Shown piece by piece: positions 37,163 through 45,170 of a stretch of DNA of 64,000 nt. The position numbers were made by a program, and so were the translations under genes. Numbering within the stretch: position 1 is the first letter of the stretch; each line of letters starts with the position of its first letter. This stretch comes from Actinoplanes sandaracinus (GTDB taxonomy: Bacteria > Actinomycetota > Actinomycetes > Mycobacteriales > Micromonosporaceae): assembly GCF_030009775.1 (NCBI RefSeq), contig NZ_JASCTH010000009.1, positions 124,001 to 188,000 on the forward strand, read 5' to 3'. The notes under the pieces are model-generated. The model had not been told where the DNA came from and searched no databases. It was given only the letters and a program-made list of their open reading frames with translations.

Positions 37163-38521
37163 GTGAAACGCCGAACCGCAACCATCCTAGCCACGGTGTT
37201 CGCCGTGGCAGCGGCATCGACCGCCGCCTTCTTCGCGCTCCCGGCGAGCGCGGAGACCGCGGCGTTCACCGTCCAGAACACCTGGAGCAACGGCTACCAG
37301 GGCCAGGTGACGGTGAACAACACATCGTCGTCGGCGATCAACACGTGGAAGGTCGAGCTCACCTTCCCGGCCGGGACGACGGTGGCTCAGTCGTGGAACA
37401 CGACGCAGGCGGCCAGTGGCAACTCCTACACGTTCACGCCCGCGGGCTGGAACGCGACGATCGCGGCCGGGGCCTCGACCAGCTTCGGGTTCATCGTGAA
37501 CGGCACCGGACGGCCGACCAGTTGCCTGGTCAACGGCCAGGCGTGCACCGGCACGACCCCGCCCGGCCCCAGCGCGAGCACCTCGACCCCGCCGGCCGAC
37601 GGTACCCCGGTGGGGGTCAACGGGCAGCTGAAGGTCTGCGGCACGAAGCTGTGCAACGAGCGCGGCCAGGTGGTCCAGCTCAAGGGCATGAGCACGCACG
37701 GCCTCCAGTGGTTCCCGAACTGCTACACCGACGCCTCGCTCGACGTGCTCGCCAACGAGTGGAACAGCGACCTGCTGCGCATCGCGATGTACGTGCAGGA
37801 GCAGGGTTACGAGACCGACCCGGCCGGGTTCACCAACCGGGTCAACAACCTGGTCGAGGAAGCGACCGAGCGCGGCATGTACGCGATGATCGACTTCCAC
37901 ATCCTCACGCCCGGTGACCCGGCGTTCAACCTGGAGCGCGCGAAGACCTTCTTCGCCCAGGTCTCGGCCCGTCACGCGGCCAAGAAGAACGTCATCTACG
38001 AGATCGCCAACGAGCCGAACGGCGTGAGCTGGGCGCAGATCAAGAACTACGCCGAGCAGGTCATCCCGGTCATCCGGGCGAACGACCCGGACGCGGTCAT
38101 CATCGTCGGCACCCGCGGCTGGTCGTCGCTGGGCGTCTCGGAGGGCGGCAACTCGTCCGAGATCGTGAACAACCCGGTCAACGCCTCCAACATCATGTAC
38201 ACGTTCCACTACTACGCGGCCTCCCACAAGGACAACTACCGCGCCGAGGTGGAGCGCGCGGCGGCCTCGCTGCCGCTGTTCGTGACCGAGTTCGGCACGG
38301 TGACCTACACCGGCGGCGGCGCGGTCGACACGGCCAGCAGCAACGCCTGGTTCGACCTGCTCGACCGGTTGAGGATCGGTTACGCCAACTGGACGTTCTC
38401 CGACGCGAACGAGGGCAGCGCGGCGCTGCGGCCGGGCACTTGCAACGCGGGCTCGTTCGCCGGCACCGGCTCGCTGACCGAGTCGGGCGCCATGCTGCGC
38501 AACCGGCTGCGCGCCGGATAG
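37163..38521 (+). CDS. Secreted cellulase: CBM2 plus GH5 catalytic domain
   Basis: Endo-beta-1,4-glucanase of 452 residues. Signal peptide to about residue 31 (LPASA), then an N-terminal CBM2 cellulose-binding module (NTWSNGYQGQVTVNNTSS, WNTTQAASGN, WNATIAAG), a Ser/Thr/Pro linker and a GH5 catalytic domain from about 150. The acid/base Glu is in YEIANEPNG, the nucleophile Glu in LFVTEFGT, and HYYAASH is the conserved substrate-binding block. GTG 37163 follows GAGGTGG at good spacing. A CebR box upstream predicts repression unless cellobiose is present. Confidence 0.95.
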   Translation: MKRRTATILATVFAVAAASTAAFFALPASAETAAFTVQNTWSNGYQGQVTVNNTSSSAINTWKVELTFPAGTTVAQSWNTTQAASGNSYTFTPAGWNATIAAGASTSFGFIVNGTGRPTSCLVNGQACTGTTPPGPSASTSTPPADGTPVGVNGQLKVCGTKLCNERGQVVQLKGMSTHGLQWFPNCYTDASLDVLANEWNSDLLRIAMYVQEQGYETDPAGFTNRVNNLVEEATERGMYAMIDFHILTPGDPAFNLERAKTFFAQVSARHAAKKNVIYEIANEPNGVSWAQIKNYAEQVIPVIRANDPDAVIIVGTRGWSSLGVSEGGNSSEIVNNPVNASNIMYTFHYYAASHKDNYRAEVERAAASLPLFVTEFGTVTYTGGGAVDTASSNAWFDLLDRLRIGYANWTFSDANEGSAALRPGTCNAGSFAGTGSLTESGAMLRNRLRAG

Positions 38522-38537
38522 GCCGAACCCACCAGCA

Positions 38538-38571
38538 CCGGGCCCGCCCCCCTTCCACCGGGCGGGCCCGG
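38538..38571. terminator. Terminator after the cellulase gene
   Basis: Perfect 12-base arms (CCGGGCCCGCCC and complement) with a 10-base loop, 16 bases past the stop. Confidence 0.8.
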
Positions 38572-38587
38572 CTCATCAAAAGTCGCC

Positions 38588-38599
38588 ACTTATATAAGT
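38588..38599. promoter_or_regulatory. Palindrome ACTTATATAAGT upstream of the ArsR gene
   Basis: A perfect 12-bp palindrome, very AT-rich for this genome, 10 bases before the -10 of the ArsR gene. Likely operator for autoregulation; it would also sit at the -35 position. Confidence 0.5.
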
Positions 38600-38608
38600 C
38601 GTATCTGA

Positions 38609-38614
38609 TAGGGT
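38609..38614 (+). promoter_or_regulatory. -10 element of leaderless ArsR gene
   Basis: TAGGGT, 7 bases before GTG 38622. Confidence 0.5.
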
Positions 38615-38621
38615 CGCTCTC

Positions 38622-38990
38622 GTGCATGCGTTCGATGTGCTCGGTGATCCGGTTCGGCGCCGGATCCTCGAGTTGCTCGCCGAGGGCGAGCAGACCTCCG
38701 GCGCCGTCACCATGGTGATCCGTGGTGAGTTCGGCATCACCCAGCCGGCCGTGTCCCAGCACCTCAAGGTGTTGCGCGACAACGGCTTCGCCACCGTGCG
38801 CCCCGACGGCGCGCGCCGCCTCTACGCGGTCGACCACACCGCGCTGCGGCAGGTGGACGAGTGGCTGGAGCCGTTCCGGAGGTTCTGGGCGCCGCACCTC
38901 GCCGCGATGGCCACCGAGGTGGCCCGCGGCAAGCGCCTGCGGCGCCTCGCCGAGGGCGCCGGACCCAACGATGCGAGGAGCGCACGATGA
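38622..38990 (+). CDS. ArsR family transcriptional regulator
   Basis: Winged-helix repressor of 122 residues: FDVLGDPVRRRILELLAEGEQTSGAVT, recognition helix ITQPAVSQHLKVLRDNGF, and wing VRPDGARRLYAVD. No metal-binding cysteines are present, so it belongs to the non-metal group that pairs with AHSA1-type proteins. Its stop overlaps the next gene's ATG (ATGA), coupling the two. The palindrome upstream is probably its site. Confidence 0.92.
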   Translation: MHAFDVLGDPVRRRILELLAEGEQTSGAVTMVIRGEFGITQPAVSQHLKVLRDNGFATVRPDGARRLYAVDHTALRQVDEWLEPFRRFWAPHLAAMATEVARGKRLRRLAEGAGPNDARSAR

Positions 38991-39619
38991 TCGACGTCAA
39001 AGAGCAGATCAGTGAGGTACGGCGGAGCATCGGCAGCCGCGTGCTGGAGGCGGGTGAGGCCCGCGTGATGACGATCAGCCAGGCCTACGACACCGACGTG
39101 GACGACCTGTGGGATGTGATCTCCAACCCGGAGCGCATCCCGCGCTGGTTCCTGCCCGTCTCCGGCGACCTGCGCGAGGGCGGAAGATACCAGTTCGAGG
39201 GCAATGCCGGCGGCACGATCACCAAGTGCGACCGGCCCCGCTCGGTCGCCGCGACCTGGGAGTTCGGCGACCAGGTCAGCTGGGTCGAGGTGCGTCTCAC
39301 GCCCGAGGGCGACGGCCGCACCCGGTTCGAGCTGGAGCATGTGGCGCACGTCGCCGACGAGCACTGGGAGCAGTACGGGCCGGGCGCGGTCGGCCTCGGC
39401 TGGGAGGGCGCCTTCTGGGGCCTGGCCAACCACCTCGCGACCCCGGAGGCCCCGATCGGCCCGGAGGCCGCCATGGCGTGGGCCGCCTCCGCGGACGGCA
39501 AGACGTTCATGCGGCTCAGCGCCGACGCGTGGGCGGAGGCGGACATCGCCTTCGGCACCGAGCCGGAGCAGGCCCGGCGGCAGGCGGAGAACACCTTCAA
39601 GGCGTACACCGGCGCCTGA
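38987..39619 (+). CDS. AHSA1/SRPBCC family protein
   Basis: A 210-residue protein with an AHSA1-type SRPBCC fold (SQAYDTDVDDLWDVISNPERIPRWFLPVSGD, then GTITKCDRPRSVAATWEFG and a C-terminal long helix). ArsR-AHSA1 gene pairs are widespread in actinobacteria; the ArsR protein controls the pair, and the AHSA1 protein probably binds a small hydrophobic ligand. GAGGAG lies before the ATG at 38987, which overlaps the ArsR stop. Confidence 0.9.
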   Translation: MIDVKEQISEVRRSIGSRVLEAGEARVMTISQAYDTDVDDLWDVISNPERIPRWFLPVSGDLREGGRYQFEGNAGGTITKCDRPRSVAATWEFGDQVSWVEVRLTPEGDGRTRFELEHVAHVADEHWEQYGPGAVGLGWEGAFWGLANHLATPEAPIGPEAAMAWAASADGKTFMRLSADAWAEADIAFGTEPEQARRQAENTFKAYTGA

Positions 39620-39700
39620 TCCTCACCGGGGCGCCGGACCCCTTTTACGAAGAAGGCGGCGATACTTGCCGTCCCGCGCCGCATGGGGTAGGCACGCCTG

Positions 39701-40039
39701 ATGACGGGTGACGAAATGCTCCAGTACTGCCTCGCCAAGCCCGGGGCCTGGCAGGACGAGCCATGGGAGGGCGACATCGTCGCCAAGGTCGGCAAGAAGG
39801 TCTTCGCGTTCCTCGGCGACGGGACGACCGTCGGCGTGAAGTGCGGCACGGACCGCGACACCGCCGGCGAATGGCTGGCCCGCTACCCGGACGACGCCAC
39901 GGCCAGCCCGTACATCGGCCGGCACGGCTGGAACACGCTGCGCGTGGGCGGCACGATCCCGGACGACGAACTACGGGAAGCCGTCGACGCGTCCTATGAC
40001 GCGGTGGTCGCCACCCTGCCGAGGAAGGACCGCCCTTGA
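39701..40039 (+). CDS. MmcQ/YjbR family protein
   Basis: A 112-residue protein with the MmcQ/YjbR (CyaY-like) fold: EMLQYCLAKPGAWQDEPWEGD at the start, KVFAFLG, SLKC-like VGVKCGTDRD, and the HGWNTLRVGGTIPDDELREAVDASYDAVVA tail that is diagnostic. Some members bind DNA in double-wing fashion; no specific role is known. TAGGCA lies 6 bases before the ATG, a weaker leaderless promoter. Confidence 0.88.
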   Translation: MTGDEMLQYCLAKPGAWQDEPWEGDIVAKVGKKVFAFLGDGTTVGVKCGTDRDTAGEWLARYPDDATASPYIGRHGWNTLRVGGTIPDDELREAVDASYDAVVATLPRKDRP

Positions 40040-40060
40040 CCTCAACGCCGGTTCAGGTCC

Positions 40061-40066
40061 GATGCT
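40061..40066 (+). promoter_or_regulatory. -10 element of leaderless NAT gene
   Basis: GATGCT, 6 bases before ATG 40073, with TTGACC at 40036-40041 as a -35 (19-base spacer). Confidence 0.5.
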
Positions 40067-40072
40067 TGGCGC

Positions 40073-40855
40073 ATGGATGTCAACGCCTACCTCGACCGGA
40101 TCGGGGCGCCGCGCACCGGGCCCGCTGACGCGGCCCGGCTGCGCGCGCTCCACCACGCGCACCTCACCGCCGTGCCCTTCGAAAACCTCGACATCCACTT
40201 GGGCGCGCGGATCTCCCTCACCGCCGAAGACCTTTTCGACAAGATCGTACGGCGGGCGCGCGGCGGATTCTGCTACGAACTCAACGGCCTGTTCGCGCTG
40301 CTCCTGGAGGAACTGGGCTACACCGTGACCCGGCTCGCCGCCCGCGTGTTCGGCGCCGAACGCCTCGGTCCGCCCTACGACCACCTGGCCCTGCTGGTCT
40401 CCCCGGCCCGCGCCCACGATCAGCGGTGGCTGGTGGACGTCGGCTTCGGCGACCACAGCATCGGCCCGCTCGACTTCACCTCGCGGGCCGGTCAGGACGA
40501 CCCGGGCGGCCGGTTCCTCCTGGTGGACACTCCTGACGGCGACGTGGACATCCTCCGCGACGGCAAACCCCAGTACCGCCTGGAGTTGCGCCCCCGCGTC
40601 CTGGACGACTTCGCCGCGACGTGCTGGTACCAGCAGACCGCCCCGGAGTCGCCCTTCACCGCGAAGACCGTCTGCACCCGCCTCACCTCGGGCGGCCGGA
40701 TCACGATCAGCGACCGCACCCTGATCGTCACCGCCGCCGACGGCCGCGCCGAGACGCCATTGGCGACCGGCGAGGCCCTGCGAGCGGCCTACCGCGACCA
40801 CTTCGGCGTGCGGCTCGACCCGGACGCCGCGTTCCGCCCACCGCCACCCCTCTGA
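40073..40855 (+). CDS. Arylamine N-acetyltransferase
   Basis: Acetyl-CoA-dependent arylamine N-acetyltransferase of 260 residues. The Cys-His-Asp triad is complete: Cys67 in RGGFCYELN, His104 in PYDHLALLV and Asp122 in WLVDVGFGD. The N-terminal bundle (HHAHLTAVPFENLDIHLG) is also family-typical. Such enzymes detoxify aromatic amines or act in secondary metabolism (amide synthases of ansamycins are relatives); nothing nearby suggests a biosynthetic cluster. Confidence 0.94.
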   Translation: MDVNAYLDRIGAPRTGPADAARLRALHHAHLTAVPFENLDIHLGARISLTAEDLFDKIVRRARGGFCYELNGLFALLLEELGYTVTRLAARVFGAERLGPPYDHLALLVSPARAHDQRWLVDVGFGDHSIGPLDFTSRAGQDDPGGRFLLVDTPDGDVDILRDGKPQYRLELRPRVLDDFAATCWYQQTAPESPFTAKTVCTRLTSGGRITISDRTLIVTAADGRAETPLATGEALRAAYRDHFGVRLDPDAAFRPPPPL

Positions 40856-40861
40856 CCGGTG

Positions 40862-40884
40862 GCCCGGCGGCCCCGCCGCCGGGC
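40862..40884. terminator. Terminator between NAT and the iron-binding protein gene
   Basis: Nine-base perfect arms (GCCCGGCGG / CCGCCGGGC) with a 5-base loop between convergent stops. Confidence 0.7.
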
Positions 40885-40918
40885 GTCGTGCCTGCGACGG
40901 GGCTCTGCGCTACCCGGG

Positions 40919-41962
40919 TCAGGCGACCTGCTTGGACTTCTTGATCGCGGCGGTCAGTGCCTCCAGCAGCGGAGCGGAACCGGCCCAGGAGTAGATCGGG
41001 ACGGCCTGCCAGGGGAACACCTGGTTCGCCGCGACGGCGGGCAGGGCGCTCCAGCCCGGCTTCGACGCCAGGTCGGCCGGCTGCAGGGTGCCGGGACGCG
41101 AGTCGAGGAAGATGATGTCCGCCTTGTACTTGTTGGCGTTCTCCCAGCTCAGCGACTCGTAGTAGTCGCCGCCGTCGGTCTTCTCCGGGACGATGATGTC
41201 GACGCCGAGCTCCTTGAAGTACATGAGGTCGCTGGACACCTTCGGGTTCGACACGTAGAAGATGTCGGCGGCGCCCGAGCTGGCCAGCACCCTGATGCCG
41301 CCGCTGGCCTTCGCGGCCGCGGACAGTTCGGCGGCGGCCTTCTCGAACCGGGCCTTGGCCTCGACGACCTTCGGCGCGTTGAGGTCGGCGCCCAGCGACT
41401 TGGCGAGCTCGGCGTACCGCTCGATCGGCTTGGTCATCGGGACGCGACCGACGGTGATGGTGGCGGTCGGCGCCAGCTTGAGGATCTGGTCCTTGCTGCC
41501 GTCCGGGAGGTACCAGTACGCGCCGGGGTCGAACATGTGGGTGATCAGCAGCTCGGGAGCGAGCGCGGCGTACTTCTCGACGGAGAACTCGCCCCACTTG
41601 TTGCCGATGATCTGGACCTTGTTGACGTCCAGCGAGCCGGCCTGCTCCTCAGCGCTGCCGTCGGCCTTCTTGGTCTCGCCGAAGACGCCCACGATGGAGT
41701 TCTGCAGGCCCAGGTCGACGAGCGCGGCGGCGGTGCCCGTGAAGGCGACGACCTTGGTCGGCGTCTTGGGGGCGGTCAGCGGCTTGGGCTGGTCGTCGGT
41801 GAACGACCACGGGCCGGACGTGGTGGCGGAAGCAGCCGGCGCCGCCCCGCTGTCCGTCTTGTTGCCACCACAGGCGGCGAGCAGGGCGCCGGCACCGGCG
41901 GCGCCGCCCGCGGCCAGCAGGCCACGACGGGACAAGGAAAGCTGCGAGTACTTCATCTTCAA
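40919..41962 (-). CDS. Iron-siderophore ABC transporter substrate-binding lipoprotein, FecB/FepB type
   Basis: Binding lipoprotein of 347 residues. The signal combines a twin arginine (SRRGLLAAGG) with a lipobox (LLAAC), as often seen in actinobacterial siderophore receptors. The body is a helical-backbone class III fold: PTKVVAFTGTAAALVDLGLQNSIVGVFGETK, then the paired-lobe ELLITHMFDPGAYW. Start could be ATG 41962 or 41956. It is divergent from the permease-ATPase genes across an IdeR-type box and so is induced by iron limitation. The siderophore is unknown. Confidence 0.9.
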   Translation of the reverse strand: MKMKYSQLSLSRRGLLAAGGAAGAGALLAACGGNKTDSGAAPAASATTSGPWSFTDDQPKPLTAPKTPTKVVAFTGTAAALVDLGLQNSIVGVFGETKKADGSAEEQAGSLDVNKVQIIGNKWGEFSVEKYAALAPELLITHMFDPGAYWYLPDGSKDQILKLAPTATITVGRVPMTKPIERYAELAKSLGADLNAPKVVEAKARFEKAAAELSAAAKASGGIRVLASSGAADIFYVSNPKVSSDLMYFKELGVDIIVPEKTDGGDYYESLSWENANKYKADIIFLDSRPGTLQPADLASKPGWSALPAVAANQVFPWQAVPIYSWAGSAPLLEALTAAIKKSKQVA

Positions 41963-42000
41963 GTCTTTCTGGGGGTACGACCGGTCCTGCGACCGCGTGA

Positions 42001-42019
42001 GATGGTTAGGCTAACCTAA
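42001..42019. promoter_or_regulatory. IdeR/DmdR (DtxR-family) iron box
   Basis: GGTTAGGCTAACCTAA within this 19-bp stretch matches 16 of 19 positions of the palindromic DtxR/IdeR consensus. It lies between the divergent binding-protein and permease genes, where Fe(II)-bound repressor would silence both. Confidence 0.85.
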
Positions 42020-42104
42020 CGAACCGAACACGCGTCAACAGGATCTAGAACACCGGGACGGGAGAACCGCTCTGTCCACCTATGACACCCCTACCGACCA
42101 GGGG

Positions 42105-43127
42105 TTGAGCACCACGGCGCCGACCGGCCCGGCTCCGGCACGTCCCGGCCGGCGCTCGTCCGTACGCCTGCTCGGTCTGCTGGTCGCGCTGGCGGCTCTC
42201 GCCGCGGTGGCCGTCCTGAGCATCGGCTTCGGCGCCCGCTTCCTCTCCCCCGGCGAGGTGTGGGCCGGCCTGTGGGACCCGGCGTCGCCGTCCTACCGGA
42301 TCGTCCACGAGATGCGGCTGCCGCGTACCCTGCTCGGCCTGATGGTCGGCATGGGGCTCGGCCTGGCCGGCGCGATCATGCAGGCGCTGACCCGCAACCC
42401 GCTCGCCGACCCCGGCCTGCTTGGCATCAACGCCGGCGCCTCGGCGGCGGTCGCCACCGCCGCCGTCTTCTTCGGCGTGAGCACCTTCTTCGGGTACGTG
42501 TGGTTCGCCCTCGCCGGAGCCGCGATCGTCACCGCGATGGTCTACGCGGTCGGTGGCGGCCGCTCGGCCACCCCGGCCCGGCTCGCGCTGGCCGGCGCCG
42601 CGCTCAACGCCACGCTGTACTCCTATGTGAGCGCGGTGCTGCTCAGCGACACCGACTCCATCGACAGGCTGAGGTTCTGGACGGTCGGCTCGCTGGCCAG
42701 CGCCGACTTCGCCACCGTCGAGCGGCTCCTGCCGTTCTTCGCGGCCGGCCTGCTGGCCGGGCTCCTGGTGGCCCGCCCGCTCAACGCGCTGTCGCTCGGC
42801 GACGACGCGGCCCGCGCTCTCGGCGCCCGCCCGTCGCTGATCCGCGTCGCGGTGATCGTGGCGGTCACCCTGCTCTGCGGCAGCGCCACCGCGGCGTGCG
42901 GCCCGATCGTCTTCATCGGACTGCTGATCCCGCACATGGTCCGCCCGTTCACCGGCCCCGACCTGCGCTGGCTGCTGCCCTACACCGCGGTGCTGGCGCC
43001 GGTGCTGCTGCTCGGCGCCGACGTGCTCGGCCGTGTCCTGGGCAGTCCCGGGGAGTTGCAGGTCGGCACGGTCACCGCGGTCCTCGGCGGTCCCCTGTTC
43101 CTCTATCTCGTGCGAGCCGCGAAATGA
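42105..43127 (+). CDS. Iron-siderophore ABC transporter permease 1 (FecCD family)
   Basis: Permease of 340 residues with nine to ten helices and FecCD signatures (RLPRTLLGLMVGMGLGLAGAIMQALTRNPLADPGLLG, GPIVFIGLLIPHMVR). TTG 42105 preceded by AGGGG is the likeliest start. It ends in an ATGA overlap with the second permease. The IdeR box upstream controls this transcript. Confidence 0.92.
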   Translation: MSTTAPTGPAPARPGRRSSVRLLGLLVALAALAAVAVLSIGFGARFLSPGEVWAGLWDPASPSYRIVHEMRLPRTLLGLMVGMGLGLAGAIMQALTRNPLADPGLLGINAGASAAVATAAVFFGVSTFFGYVWFALAGAAIVTAMVYAVGGGRSATPARLALAGAALNATLYSYVSAVLLSDTDSIDRLRFWTVGSLASADFATVERLLPFFAAGLLAGLLVARPLNALSLGDDAARALGARPSLIRVAVIVAVTLLCGSATAACGPIVFIGLLIPHMVRPFTGPDLRWLLPYTAVLAPVLLLGADVLGRVLGSPGELQVGTVTAVLGGPLFLYLVRAAK

Positions 43128-44161
43128 CACTTGCCACCTTGGACAAGACGCGTTCCATCGGCAGCCGCGTCGGTGTCCGCCCGCGGGCGGTCGCCGTCGG
43201 GGCGCTGGCGCTGATCGGCACGTTCGTGGTCAGCGTCTTCGGCCTCGGCACCGGAGACTTCGAGATCGCCCCGGTCGACGTGGTGACGACCCTGTTCGGC
43301 GAGGGCAACCCGGCCCACGAGTTCATCATCGGTGAGCTGCGGCTGCCCCGGCTGATCACGGCGATCCTGGTCGGCGCGGCCATGGCGGCCAGCGGCGCGG
43401 TCTTCCAGTCGCTGGTGCGCAACCCGCTGGGCAGCCCGGACATGCTGGGCGTCACCAACGGCGCGAGCACCGCGGCGCTGGCCGTGGTGATCCTCGGCGG
43501 CACCAGCACCCAGCTGTCGATCGCCGCGGTGGCCGGCGGTCTGGCGGCCACCCTGCTCGTCCGGTTGATCGCCGGCCGGGCCCTGCACGGATTCCGGTTC
43601 ATCCTGGTCGGCATCGGCATGGCCGCGATCCTCACCGGCATCAGCGGTTACCTGCTGACCCGGGGCGTCCAGATGGAGAACGCCCGCGCGCTGCTGTGGC
43701 TGACCGGCAACCTCGACGGCCGGGACTGGGGCCAGGCGGTGCCGATGGCCCTGGTGCTGGCCGTGGTGCTGCCGTTCCTGCTGCTGGCCTGCGGCCCCGG
43801 ACTGCGGATCCTGGAGATGGGTGACGACTCGGCGTCCGCGCTGGGCGTGCCGGTCTCCCTGCTGCGCAACGGCGCGCTGCTGGCCGCGGCCCTGCTGATC
43901 TCGTTCGCCGCGGCCAGCGCTGGCCCGGTGCTCTTCGTCGCGCTGATCGCGCCACACCTGGCCAAACGGATGTCCCGGGCGCCCGGCCCCAACCTGCTGC
44001 CGTCGATCGCGGTCGGCGCGCTGCTGCTGACCGGCGCCGACTTCCTCGCCCAGCACGCGCTCGACGACCAGACGCTGCCGGTCGGCGTGGTCACCGGCCT
44101 GCTGGGCGGCGGCTACCTGGTCTGGCTGCTCACCACCGAGCGCCGGGCCGGACGGATCTGA
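43124..44161 (+). CDS. Iron-siderophore ABC transporter permease 2 (FecCD family)
   Basis: Second permease, 345 residues, with the same signatures (RLPRLITAILVGAAMAASGAVFQSLVRNPLGSPDMLG; GPVLFVALIAPHLAKR). It pairs with the first permease to form the translocation path. ATG 43124 overlaps the previous stop; the upstream open frame is a shadow of permease 1. Confidence 0.93.
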   Translation: MTLATLDKTRSIGSRVGVRPRAVAVGALALIGTFVVSVFGLGTGDFEIAPVDVVTTLFGEGNPAHEFIIGELRLPRLITAILVGAAMAASGAVFQSLVRNPLGSPDMLGVTNGASTAALAVVILGGTSTQLSIAAVAGGLAATLLVRLIAGRALHGFRFILVGIGMAAILTGISGYLLTRGVQMENARALLWLTGNLDGRDWGQAVPMALVLAVVLPFLLLACGPGLRILEMGDDSASALGVPVSLLRNGALLAAALLISFAAASAGPVLFVALIAPHLAKRMSRAPGPNLLPSIAVGALLLTGADFLAQHALDDQTLPVGVVTGLLGGGYLVWLLTTERRAGRI

Positions 44162-44168
44162 GGCGGAC

Positions 44169-45026
44169 ATGACCGACACAGCAACAGGAGACATCATGAC
44201 GGGTCACACGCCCCGGCTCAGCGGCAGCGCGATGACGCTCGCGTACGACAAGCGCGTCATCGCCGAGAACCTGAGCGTCGAGATCCCGGACGGTTCCTTC
44301 ACGGTGATCATCGGCCCGAACGCGTGCGGTAAGTCCACCCTGCTGCGGGCCCTGTCCCGGCTGCTCAAGCCGACCACCGGCACCGTGCTGCTGGACGGGC
44401 GGGACGTGCACTCGCAGCCCACCCGCGCGGTCGCCAAGACGCTCGGCCTGCTGCCGCAGTCGTCGACGGCGCCGGACGGCATCACCGTCGCCGAGTTGGT
44501 GGCCCGCGGCCGCTACCCGCACCAAGGCCTGCTGCGCCGCTGGTCGGCCGAGGACGAGCGGGTGGTGATCGAGTCGATGGAGGCCACCGGCGTCGCCGAC
44601 CTCACCGACCGCGCGGTCGACGAGCTGTCCGGCGGGCAGCGACAGCGGGTGTGGCTGGCCATGGCACTGGCCCAGCAGACGCCGCTGCTCCTGCTCGACG
44701 AGCCGACCACCTATCTGGACATCGCGCACCAGATCGAGGTGCTCGACCTGTGCGCCGAGTTGCACGAGACCCAGGGCCGCACGCTGGTCGCGGTGCTGCA
44801 CGACCTGAACCACGCGGCCCGCTACGCCACCCACCTGATCGCCATGCGGTCCGGGAAGGTGGCCCGCTCCGGACCGCCGTCCGAGGTGCTCACCGCGGAA
44901 CTGGTCGAGGACGTGTTCGGGCTGCCCTGCCGGGTGATCGACGACCCGGAGACCGGCACGCCGCTGGTCGTTCCGGCGGCCCGCCGCCGCACCGGCGTGG
45001 AGCACCCCGCCCCCGCCGTCCCCTGA
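44169..45026 (+). CDS. Iron-siderophore ABC transporter ATP-binding protein (FepC type)
   Basis: ATPase of 285 residues: Walker A GPNACGKST, signature LSGGQRQR, Walker B LLLLDEP followed by TTYLDIAHQIEVLDL, which is diagnostic of siderophore ATPases, and switch His in VLHDLNHAARY. ATG 44196 has the better ribosome-binding site (CAGGAG, 7 bases) and would shorten it by nine residues. It completes the uptake locus. Confidence 0.94.
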   Translation: MTDTATGDIMTGHTPRLSGSAMTLAYDKRVIAENLSVEIPDGSFTVIIGPNACGKSTLLRALSRLLKPTTGTVLLDGRDVHSQPTRAVAKTLGLLPQSSTAPDGITVAELVARGRYPHQGLLRRWSAEDERVVIESMEATGVADLTDRAVDELSGGQRQRVWLAMALAQQTPLLLLDEPTTYLDIAHQIEVLDLCAELHETQGRTLVAVLHDLNHAARYATHLIAMRSGKVARSGPPSEVLTAELVEDVFGLPCRVIDDPETGTPLVVPAARRRTGVEHPAPAVP

Positions 45027-45043
45027 GAAACCGGGCCGGCCGG

Positions 45044-45160
45044 CTCTCAGCGCTGTGTCGACGCCGGTGAGACAGCGCTGTGTCGACGCCGGTGAGACAG
45101 CGCTGTGTCGACGCCGGTGAGACAGCGCTGTGTCGACGCCGGTGAGACAGCGCTGAGAGC
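45044..45160. terminator. Bidirectional terminator interrupted by a 25-bp minisatellite
   Basis: GCTCTCAGCGCTG at the left and CAGCGCTGAGAGC at the right are exact inverted arms between convergent stops (45026 and 45171). Between them, CAGCGCTGTGTCGACGCCGGTGAGA is repeated four times without change (45048-45147), each unit containing the palindromes CAGCGCTG and GTCGAC. The simplest history is a terminator stem whose centre was split by amplification of a 25-bp unit. There are no spacers, so this is not CRISPR. Confidence 0.8.
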
Positions 45161-45170
45161 GGCCGGTTGT

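Noticed and set aside
45048..45147. Possible CRISPR array
   Set aside because: The 25-bp units are contiguous and identical with no spacers, and no cas gene is present.
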